A model generated the notes under the pieces. That model did no database searches, was not told the origin of the DNA, and was given only the letters and a program-made list of their open reading frames with translations. From assembly GCA_023261915.1 (NCBI GenBank), contig JALRFT010000263.1:1-6404 (forward strand): DNA of 6,404 bases, in the 5' to 3' direction. Shown piece after piece: positions 1 to 6,404 of this stretch. Every line of letters begins with the position of its first letter. Within the stretch, counting starts at the first letter, position 1. Position numbers and translations under genes: made by a program. This DNA is from Acidimicrobiales bacterium. Lineage in GTDB: Bacteria; Actinomycetota; Acidimicrobiia; Acidimicrobiales; Acidimicrobilacustridaceae.

Positions 1-69
1 TCGACGCCGCGGCCCGCGGGATCATCACCGAGGCGGGTTACGGGGATCACTTCGGGCACGGGCTGGGCC

Positions 70-83
<14 letters not shown>
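1..83 (+). pseudogene. 3'-broken fragment of an M24-family (Xaa-Pro aminopeptidase-like) metallopeptidase
   Basis: The frame that starts at base 3 reads DAAARGIITEAGYGDHFG followed by HGLGHGVG and then a TAA at 81-83. The HGxGHGxG block after a GYGxxFG stretch is the signature of creatinase/aminopeptidase P-type (M24) peptidases, which remove N-terminal residues ahead of proline using a dinuclear metal centre. The His codon at 69-71 corresponds to a metal-ligand histidine of the family. Family members continue with a segment like LxxHExP that carries further active-site residues. Here the frame ends right after HGVG, exactly where UvrB Walker A sequence begins. The upstream part lies outside the window, so only about 26 residues are visible. 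Such peptidases are not usual partners of uvrB; the fragment probably belongs to another locus, joined here by rearrangement or artefact. Confidence 0.72.
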
Positions 84-1989
<1,906 letters not shown>

Positions 1990-2005
1990 GGATCTGGCAC
2001 CCCGG

Positions 2006-2043
2006 CTGACCAACGCTGCCGTCCCGATCGGTAGGCTGCCCCG
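2006..2043 (+). promoter_or_regulatory. Candidate leaderless promoter of uvrA
   Basis: The 54-bp uvrB-uvrA gap contains TAGGCT at 2032-2037, which fits the TANNNT actinobacterial -10 pattern, followed by exactly six bases and the uvrA GTG. Transcription would be expected to start at the G of that GTG (2044), giving a leaderless mRNA. No good Shine-Dalgarno sequence lies upstream of the GTG, which agrees with this. A weak -35-like CTGACC lies at 2006-2011 but with a long 20-bp spacer. The same -10/start spacing recurs at uvrC. uvrA may also be co-transcribed with uvrB. Confidence 0.42.
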
Positions 2044-4911
2044 GTGGCAGACAGGATGGTCATCCGAGGGGCACGGGAGCATAATCTCCAAGATGTCTCG
2101 TTGGACCTGCCCCGAGACCAGCTGATCGTCTTCACGGGTCTTTCGGGATCGGGGAAGTCCTCGCTGGCTTTCGACACCATCTACGCCGAGGGCCAGCGCC
2201 GTTACGTGGAGTCGTTGTCGGCCTATGCCCGGCAGTTCCTCGGCCAGATGGACAAGCCCGACGTGGACTTCATCGAGGGCCTGTCGCCGGCGATCTCCAT
2301 TGACCAAAAGTCGGCGAGCCGCAACCCGCGATCGACGGTGGGCACCATCACCGAGGTCTATGACTACCTCCGCCTGCTGTTCGCCCGCATCGGGGTGCCG
2401 CACTGTCCCGACGACGGATCGGTGATCGCCCGCCAGACCCCTCAGCAGATCGTGGACCGCATCCTCGAGCTGCCCGAAGGCACCCGCTTCCAGGTCCTGG
2501 CGCCCGTCGTGCGGGGCCGTAAAGGGACCTACGACACGTTGTTGGCGGATCTCGCCTCACAGGGATTCACCCGGACCATCGTCGATGGAACACCTCACGA
2601 GATCGGCGAAGCGATTGAACTCGGACGTTACGAGACCCACACCATTCAGGTGGTCGTGGATCGCCTCGTCAGCAAGTCCGGGATCGAGCGCCGGCTCACC
2701 GACTCGTTGGAGACCGCCCTGCGGCTCGCCGACGGCGTCGCTGAGGTGCAGATCATGGGGGCGGGGAGCGCAGCAGAACGCGAGGAGGGTGCTGATTCGG
2801 CCGACGAGATGCTCCTGAGTTTCTCCCAGCATCTCGCCTGTCCCACGTGCGGGGCGTCCTACGACGTGCTCGCCCCCCGTTCCTTTTCGTTCAACTCGCC
2901 CTACGGGGCGTGCACAGCGTGCAGTGGGCTCGGCACCACTTTTGAAGCCGACCCCGAGCTCGTCGTTCCCGATCCGTCGATGTCGCTCGCGGAAGGGGCG
3001 ATCGCCCCGTGGGCGGGGGCGAGGACCCAGTACTTCGCCCGGTTGCTCGAATCCTTGGCCGCCGAACATGAGATTGATCTCGATACCCCGTTCGCCAAAC
3101 TCCCCAAGTCCGCCCAGAAGCTGATTCTCCATGGCACCGGGGCCCGGGTCGTCAATGTCCGCTATCGCAACCGGTATGGCCGCCAGCGCTCCTACACCGC
3201 CAAGTTCGAGGGCGTGTTGCCGTGGCTGGCCCGCCGGCACGCCGACGCCGAGAGTGACACCCAGCGGGCGCAGGCTGAGGGGTACATGCGCGAGGTGCCC
3301 TGCAGCGCCTGCAGCGGCGCCCGTCTGAATCCGTTCTCGCTCGCCGTTCGTGTCGGCGGATTCAGCATCGCCGAGTTGTGCGACCTGCCCATTGGTGAGG
3401 CGGCCAAGGCACTCGACGAACTTGAACTCTCTGAGCGTGACCGGATCATTGCCGAGCGTGTGGTCAAGGAGGTCAACGCCCGTATGGGGTTCCTGCTCGA
3501 TGTCGGGCTTGATTACCTGTCGCTGTCACGTTCGGCCGGCACGCTCGCCGGCGGTGAGGCGCAACGGATCCGGCTGGCGTCACAGATTGGTTCGGGCCTC
3601 GTCGGGGTCCTCTACGTGCTTGACGAGCCGTCGATCGGCTTGCATCAGCGCGACAACCGCCGTCTCATCGACACGCTGGTCCGCTTGCGGGACCTTGGCA
3701 ACACCGTGGTGGTGGTGGAACACGACGAGGAAACCATCCGGACTGCAGATCACGTCGTCGACATCGGCCCCGGTGCGGGGGAGCACGGGGGCCGCATCGT
3801 GCACTCGGGGACCTTCAAAGGTCTGTTGCGGGCCAAGGAGTCGTTGACCGGGCAGTATCTCGCCGGTCGCCGCACGGTGGCGGTGCCCGAGTCGCGCCGG
3901 CCGGGCTCGGGGGCTTCGATCGTGGTCCGCGGGGCACGGGAGCACAATCTCCGCGATGTCGATGTGGAATTCCCCCTCGGCCAATTCGTCTGTGTCACCG
4001 GGGTGTCGGGTTCGGGGAAATCAACGCTGGTCAACGACATCCTCCTGCGGTCGCTGATGGCTCACGTCTACGGCTCCCGCATCCCCCCGGGGCGTCATCG
4101 CCGCGTGGACGGCGTGGATCAGGTCGACAAGGTGATCGCCATCGATCAGACCCCCATCGGCCGGACCCCCCGTTCGAACCCTGCCACTTACACCGGCATG
4201 TTCGACCACATCCGCAAACTGTTCGCCCAGACGCCCGAAGCGAAGGTGCGGGGCTACCAGCCGGGGCGATTCTCGTTCAACGTGTCCGGCGGCCGGTGCG
4301 AAGCCTGTTCCGGTGACGGGACCCTCCGGATCGAGATGCACTTCCTGCCTGACGTCTACGTGCCGTGTGAAGTCTGCAAGGGCGCCCGCTACAACCGCGA
4401 CACCCTGGAAGTGGAGTTCAAGGGACGCACCATTGCCGAGGTGCTCAACATGCCGTGCGAAGAGGCCCTCGAGTTCTTCTCCAACCAGCCTCCCATCGCC
4501 CGCCACCTCCAGACCCTCGTCGATGTGGGCCTCGGCTACGTCCGTCTCGGCCAGCCCGCCCCGACGCTCTCCGGTGGTGAGGCCCAGCGGGTGAAACTGG
4601 CAAGCGAGTTAGCCAAGCGGTCCACCGGTCACACCATGTACATCCTTGACGAGCCGACCACCGGCCTGCACTTCGAGGACGTGCGACGCCTGTTAATGGT
4701 CTTGGGGCGACTCGTCGACGCCGGGAACAGCGTCCTTGTGATTGAACACAATCTCGACGTGATCAAGACCGCAGACTGGATCATCGACATGGGTCCTGAG
4801 GGCGGCCGAGGTGGGGGAACGGTTGTGGCTGAAGGAACCCCCGAGGAGGTGGCGGCCAACCCGGCGAGCCACACGGGCCGGTTCCTCGCCCCGTATCTCG
4901 ACGCCTCCTGA
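2044..4911 (+). CDS. uvrA: UvrABC system protein A (excision nuclease damage-recognition ATPase)
   Basis: UvrA is the dimeric ABC-class ATPase that scans DNA for lesions and delivers UvrB. The 955-residue length is normal and the protein looks complete. Walker A of the first nucleotide-binding domain (GLSGSGKS) is at residues 32-39. A zinc module has C266, C269, C290 and C293, and a CSAC pair lies at 420-423. The first ABC signature reads LAGGE at 501-505, with Walker B aspartate-glutamate at 527-528. The second domain has GVSGSGKS from 653, a zinc module at C752, C755, C775 and C778 that holds the MHFLPDVYVPC stretch, signature LSGGE at 842-846 and Walker B at 869-870. GTG 2044 is chosen because MADRMVIRGAREHNL matches the family N-terminus; ATG 2056 is a weaker alternative. 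uvrB lies 54 bp upstream. The only oddity is Ala in place of the usual Ser in the first signature. Confidence 0.98.
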   Translation: MADRMVIRGAREHNLQDVSLDLPRDQLIVFTGLSGSGKSSLAFDTIYAEGQRRYVESLSAYARQFLGQMDKPDVDFIEGLSPAISIDQKSASRNPRSTVGTITEVYDYLRLLFARIGVPHCPDDGSVIARQTPQQIVDRILELPEGTRFQVLAPVVRGRKGTYDTLLADLASQGFTRTIVDGTPHEIGEAIELGRYETHTIQVVVDRLVSKSGIERRLTDSLETALRLADGVAEVQIMGAGSAAEREEGADSADEMLLSFSQHLACPTCGASYDVLAPRSFSFNSPYGACTACSGLGTTFEADPELVVPDPSMSLAEGAIAPWAGARTQYFARLLESLAAEHEIDLDTPFAKLPKSAQKLILHGTGARVVNVRYRNRYGRQRSYTAKFEGVLPWLARRHADAESDTQRAQAEGYMREVPCSACSGARLNPFSLAVRVGGFSIAELCDLPIGEAAKALDELELSERDRIIAERVVKEVNARMGFLLDVGLDYLSLSRSAGTLAGGEAQRIRLASQIGSGLVGVLYVLDEPSIGLHQRDNRRLIDTLVRLRDLGNTVVVVEHDEETIRTADHVVDIGPGAGEHGGRIVHSGTFKGLLRAKESLTGQYLAGRRTVAVPESRRPGSGASIVVRGAREHNLRDVDVEFPLGQFVCVTGVSGSGKSTLVNDILLRSLMAHVYGSRIPPGRHRRVDGVDQVDKVIAIDQTPIGRTPRSNPATYTGMFDHIRKLFAQTPEAKVRGYQPGRFSFNVSGGRCEACSGDGTLRIEMHFLPDVYVPCEVCKGARYNRDTLEVEFKGRTIAEVLNMPCEEALEFFSNQPPIARHLQTLVDVGLGYVRLGQPAPTLSGGEAQRVKLASELAKRSTGHTMYILDEPTTGLHFEDVRRLLMVLGRLVDAGNSVLVIEHNLDVIKTADWIIDMGPEGGRGGGTVVAEGTPEEVAANPASHTGRFLAPYLDAS
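2068..2089 (+). repeat. Near-identical intragenic repeat in uvrA, copy 1
   Basis: These 22 bases encode the GAREHNL segment just before the first Walker A. They match 3931-3952 at 21 of 22 positions (T at 2082, C at 3945), and the match resumes with GATGTC 24 bases after the start of each copy. The protein similarity is expected because the two ABC halves of UvrA are homologous. The near-complete identity at the DNA level is more than the protein requires. Confidence 0.85.
3931..3952 (+). repeat. Near-identical intragenic repeat in uvrA, copy 2
   Basis: This is the second copy of the 22-base segment at 2068-2089, in the same orientation and 1863 bp downstream. It encodes GAREHNL ahead of the second Walker A. 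The separation is a multiple of three (621 codons), so recombination between copies would remove the first nucleotide-binding domain in frame. No such event is seen here. Confidence 0.85.
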
Positions 4912-4945
4912 CACTGGGGTCGAGTTCTGCCTGCACTGGCTGCGG

Positions 4946-6067
4946 TCAGGCGATGTCGAGCATGCGCTGGAGGGCAACCCGGGCCCAGTGGGCGGTGTCC
5001 TCGTCGACCGTGATGCGGTTGAGGACCCGGCCGTCGACGAGGTTCTCGAGCACCCAGGCCAGATGCTGCTGATCGATGCGCGACATGGTCGAACATGGGC
5101 AGATCACCGGGTCGAGGGACACCACAGTCTTGTCCGGTGTCTCGTCGTCGAGTCGATGGACCAGATTGATTTCAGTTCCGACGGCAATGGTCGATCCCGG
5201 GGGTGCCTCGGCGATGTAGCGCACGATGAAGTCGGTGGACCCCACGGCGTCAGCGAGAGCACACACGTCGTGGGCACATTCAGGGTGGGCGACGACGAGC
5301 CCGTCGGGGTGCTCGGCCCGAAAAGCCTCCACGTGTGTGGGTCGAAACCGTTGGTGCACGGAGCAGTGGCCCTTCCAGAGGAGGAACGTGGCGTCCTTGA
5401 CGTCAGCTTCCCCGAGGCCGCCCATCTCAAGATGGGGATTCCACACCCGCATGTGGGCCTCGGTGAACCCCATGGCATGGCCGGTGTTGCGCCCGAGGTG
5501 CTGGTCGGGGAAGAACAGGACCTGATCGCCGCGCCGCCCATCGTCGCGGTAGCGACCCTTTCCGAGGGCCCACTCGAGCACGGCACGGGCGTTGGTTGAG
5601 GTGCATACGGCGCCACCGTTTCGACCGACGAACGCTTTCAGCGCGGCTGCCGAGTTCATGTAGGTGATGGGGACAATGCGTTCAGTATCAACGATTCGCC
5701 CCAGGGTCTCCCACGCTTCTTCGACGGACTCGAGGTCGGCCATGTCGGCCATGGAGCAGCCGGCGTTGAGATCGGGGAGGATCACCTGCTGGTGTTCACC
5801 GGTGAGGATGTCGGCCGACTCGGCCATGAAGTGCACGCCGCAGAACACGATGAAGTCGGCGTCGGTGCGTTCCTGAGCGAGTCTTGAGAGCTGGAACGAG
5901 TCGCCCCGGGCATTGGCCCAGCGCATCACGTCGTCGCGCTGGTAGTGATGGCCGAGGATGAATAACCGGGGGCCGAGGGCACCCTTGGCGGACGCGATCA
6001 TGGTCGCCAGATCGTCGTCGTCAGCGGTGGCGTAACGCTCAGGGAGCGGGGTCTGCAACCGGAACAT
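4946..6067 (-). CDS. nadA: Quinolinate synthase, long NadA type
   Basis: NadA condenses iminoaspartate with dihydroxyacetone phosphate to form quinolinate in de novo NAD synthesis, using an oxygen-sensitive [4Fe-4S] cluster. The 373-residue protein matches the longer, Bacillus-like NadA form. Visible motifs are GHHYQRDDV (39-47), CGVHFMAESADIL (76-88), DLNAGCSMADM (99-109), YMNSAAALKAFVGRNGG (136-152), FFPDQHLGRNTG (185-196), WKGHCSVH (231-238), HPEC (261-264), GST (276-278), GTEINLVHRL (297-306) and CPCSTMSRID (323-332). By family analogy the cluster ligands are C104, C235 and C325. ATG 6067 is chosen because AAGGA lies 8 bases upstream and homology starts there. The frame extends to 6277, but that part is low-complexity and unlike NadA. 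The gene converges on uvrA with 34 bp between stop codons and no clear terminator hairpin. No nadB or nadC is in the window. Confidence 0.97.
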   Translation of the reverse strand: MFRLQTPLPERYATADDDDLATMIASAKGALGPRLFILGHHYQRDDVMRWANARGDSFQLSRLAQERTDADFIVFCGVHFMAESADILTGEHQQVILPDLNAGCSMADMADLESVEEAWETLGRIVDTERIVPITYMNSAAALKAFVGRNGGAVCTSTNARAVLEWALGKGRYRDDGRRGDQVLFFPDQHLGRNTGHAMGFTEAHMRVWNPHLEMGGLGEADVKDATFLLWKGHCSVHQRFRPTHVEAFRAEHPDGLVVAHPECAHDVCALADAVGSTDFIVRYIAEAPPGSTIAVGTEINLVHRLDDETPDKTVVSLDPVICPCSTMSRIDQQHLAWVLENLVDGRVLNRITVDEDTAHWARVALQRMLDIA

Positions 6068-6075
6068 GGGCTCCG

Positions 6076-6080
6076 TCCTT
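6076..6080 (-). promoter_or_regulatory. nadA Shine-Dalgarno site
   Basis: On the minus strand AAGGA is followed by eight bases and then ATG at 6067. A second purine patch, GGAG (6074-6071), is only three bases from the ATG and is too close to be the main site. This site fixes the start at MFRLQTP and argues against the longer upstream frame. The spacer contains CGGAGCC (6075-6069), which can pair with an upstream leader segment. Confidence 0.75.
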
Positions 6081-6141
6081 TTCAGATGGGACTCCGGTTG
6101 TGTGCCGGTGGGGACAGCCTGGACGCCTCGCCACGGGGATG

Positions 6142-6157
6142 TCGGCACCGGAGCCGA
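6142..6157 (-). other. Possible nadA leader hairpin with alternative pairing to the RBS spacer
   Basis: On the nadA strand, TCGGC (6157-6153) and GCCGA (6146-6142) can form a 5-bp stem with a 6-base loop. Within this element GGCTCCG (6155-6149) is also a perfect 7-base complement of CGGAGCC (6075-6069), next to the nadA ribosome binding site, and its CTCCGG (6153-6148) complements CCGGAG at 6097-6092. These pairings exclude one another. The complementarity is visible; a regulatory role is a guess, since GC-rich sequence yields such matches by chance. I do not recognise a known riboswitch consensus here. Confidence 0.3.
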
Positions 6158-6162
6158 TATGT

Positions 6163-6184
6163 CGCCGGGATCTCCAGGCCGGCG
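6163..6184 (-). other. Possible hairpin at the 5' end of the nadA leader
   Basis: On the minus strand CGCCGG (6184-6179) and CCGGCG (6168-6163) are perfect 6-base complements around a 10-base loop. If transcription starts near 6185, from the TACAGT element just upstream, this would be the first structure in the nadA mRNA. No poly-T run follows it, so it is not an intrinsic terminator. Confidence 0.3.
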
Positions 6185-6191
6185 TTCTCCC

Positions 6192-6197
6192 ACTGTA
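6192..6197 (-). promoter_or_regulatory. Candidate -10 element for nadA
   Basis: The minus strand reads TACAGT, a good TANNNT match. It would start transcription near A6185 and give a leader of about 118 bases before the nadA ATG. No convincing -35 hexamer is present at the normal distance. The inverted repeat CCGGG-TTG-CCCGG ends directly against this hexamer. Confidence 0.3.
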
Positions 6198-6210
6198 CCG
6201 GGTTGCCCGG
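6198..6210. repeat. Inverted repeat CCGGG-N3-CCCGG between nadA and uvrC
   Basis: Two perfect 5-base arms surround TTG. The element lies directly upstream of the candidate nadA -10 on the minus strand and about 27 bp upstream of the candidate uvrC -10 on the plus strand. Its position suits an operator acting on nadA or on both genes. There is no T-tract for a terminator. The repressor, if any, cannot be named from the sequence. Confidence 0.4.
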
Positions 6211-6233
6211 CCGGCGTGCGGCTCACGCCGTGG

Positions 6234-6248
6234 TCGTACGATGTCGGC
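6234..6248 (+). promoter_or_regulatory. Candidate leaderless promoter of uvrC with an overlapping 8-bp palindrome
   Basis: TACGAT at 6237-6242 fits the TANNNT -10 pattern and is followed by exactly six bases and the uvrC GTG at 6249, which puts the predicted transcript start on that G. There is no Shine-Dalgarno sequence upstream. This is the same geometry as at uvrA. The -10 is embedded in the perfect palindrome TCGTACGA (6234-6241). No clear -35 is present. Confidence 0.45.
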
Positions 6249-6320
6249 GTGGTTCGACGCCCGCCAGCCGGCACCATTCCTGATTCACCTGGTTCGTATC
6301 AGTTCTGTGACGCCGATCAC
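6249..6320 (+). CDS. uvrC: UvrABC system protein C, N-terminal fragment only
   Basis: UvrC makes the 3' and 5' incisions around UvrB-bound damage; its N-terminal GIY-YIG domain makes the 3' cut. From GTG 6249 the translation begins MVRRPPAGTIPDSPGSYQFC and continues DAD. The P-D-x-P-G-x-Y-x-F stretch is the characteristic UvrC N-terminus, with the catalytic-domain Tyr in PGSYQF. Homologues continue with something like GRVxYVGKAxxLRxR, which includes the second half of GIY-YIG. Here that segment is absent: after about 6320 the frame stays open to the window end but reads GTRVLVDAAAQGASG, which is unlike UvrC. The gene therefore appears cut off about 24 codons in. Finding uvrC close to uvrA and uvrB supports the identification. 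Confidence 0.7.
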
Positions 6321-6404
6321 CGTGGAACCCGCGTGCTGGTAGATGCCGCCGCCCAGGGCGCTTCCGGTGTTGCCGACAATTTGCGCCGAGCCTCGGAGTT
6401 CCAA
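6285..6404 (-). CDS. C-terminal end of a putative right-handed beta-helix / Pmp-like repeat protein (partial)
   Basis: The minus-strand frame entering from the window edge is open for 39 codons and stops at TGA (6287-6285). It contains GSAQIVGNTGSALGGGIYQ, then HAGSTVIG. Alternating small and hydrophobic residues with a GNT...GGGIY unit are typical of parallel beta-helix and polymorphic outer-membrane-protein-type repeats in secreted or surface proteins. Only one such unit is visible, so the assignment rests on pattern alone. The last ~10 residues and the stop codon are antisense to the uvrC N-terminus, so the natural C-terminus is probably lost at the junction. This sequence has no evident link to DNA repair. 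Chance similarity in GC-rich DNA is the main alternative. Confidence 0.48.
   Translation of the reverse strand: MELRGSAQIVGNTGSALGGGIYQHAGSTVIGVTELIRTR
6312..6325. other. Junction between uvrC and an unrelated opposite-strand coding sequence
   Basis: Up to about GACGCCGAT (6309-6317) the plus strand reads as a normal UvrC N-terminus. From about 6320 onward the best coding sense is on the minus strand (GNTGSALGGGIY). The exact breakpoint cannot be fixed, because bases in this interval are acceptable in both readings, as expected at a microhomology join. The two segments are in opposite transcriptional orientation. Confidence 0.5.

Larger units (their letters stand above)
6177..6217. repeat. 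9-bp direct repeat pair in the nadA/uvrC divergent region
   Basis: GGCCGGCGT occurs at 6177-6185 and again at 6209-6217, start points 32 bp apart, about three helical turns. The copies flank the candidate nadA -10 element and the inverted repeat at 6198-6210. Helically phased direct repeats can be binding sites for a regulator, but a 9-mer of mostly G and C in GC-rich DNA may be chance. Confidence 0.4.

Noticed and set aside
2557..3240. 227-codon minus-strand frame opposite uvrA
   Set aside because: It is antisense to conserved UvrA domains, with no recognisable motif and no ribosome binding site supporting it.
4912..4945. Bidirectional terminator between convergent uvrA and nadA
   Set aside because: The 34-bp gap has only a CACTGG direct repeat. 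I found no stable stem with a T-tract on either strand.
4811..5599. 262-codon plus-strand frame overlapping the end of uvrA and antisense to nadA
   Set aside because: It covers well-conserved NadA sequence on the other strand and its translation resembles no family known to me. It is a codon-bias shadow.
4946..6277. A 443-residue NadA with a 70-residue N-terminal extension
   Set aside because: The extension is Pro/Gly/Arg/Thr-rich, lies over the divergent promoter region, and has no NadA similarity. ATG 6067 has a well-spaced AAGGA and gives the normal family length.
6086..6342. Small plus-strand frames of 65 and 80 codons between nadA and uvrC
   Set aside because: They have no ribosome binding site or recognisable motif, and they overlap the promoter region and the uvrC start in other frames.

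Overview
The window is GC-rich (well over 60% by eye) and uses GTG starts freely. It carries a nucleotide-excision-repair block in the order uvrB (+), uvrA (+), then a convergent nadA (-), then the first codons of uvrC (+), divergent from nadA. The gene order, GC content, GTG starts and apparent leaderless promoters suggest a high-GC actinobacterium, perhaps an acidimicrobial lineage. That placement is an inference from gene content; no phylogenetic marker was analysed.

Layout. Positions 1-83 read as the end of an M24-family (Xaa-Pro aminopeptidase-like) peptidase, which stops where uvrB begins at its Walker A motif. Positions 70-1989 are uvrB without its first ~40 residues. A 54-bp gap with a probable promoter leads to a complete uvrA (2044-4911). 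A 34-bp gap separates uvrA from nadA, which runs on the minus strand from 6067 to 4946. The 181-bp nadA/uvrC divergent region (6068-6248) holds the nadA ribosome binding site, candidate promoters for both genes, a tight inverted repeat and leader segments that could pair with one another. uvrC starts at 6249, but its identifiable sequence stops near 6320. The last ~85 bases instead read, on the minus strand, like the C-terminus of a right-handed beta-helix repeat protein.

How the genes work together. UvrA finds distorted DNA and loads UvrB; UvrC, recruited by UvrB, makes the two incisions. NadA makes quinolinate, the precursor of NAD. Its place among the uvr genes looks like neighbourhood rather than shared function.

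No new biological system is evident in the core of the window; the three complete or near-complete genes are canonical. The unusual parts are the two ends. Both carry a sharp switch from a uvr gene to unrelated coding sequence, each lies within about 95 bp of the window edge, and the first lies on a 12-bp string that fits both genes. This pattern suits chimeric contig ends (amplification, library or assembly artefact) at least as well as real rearrangements. Inside the window, the most interesting biological signals are the identically placed -10 elements at the uvrA and uvrC GTG starts, and the pairing potential of the nadA leader.
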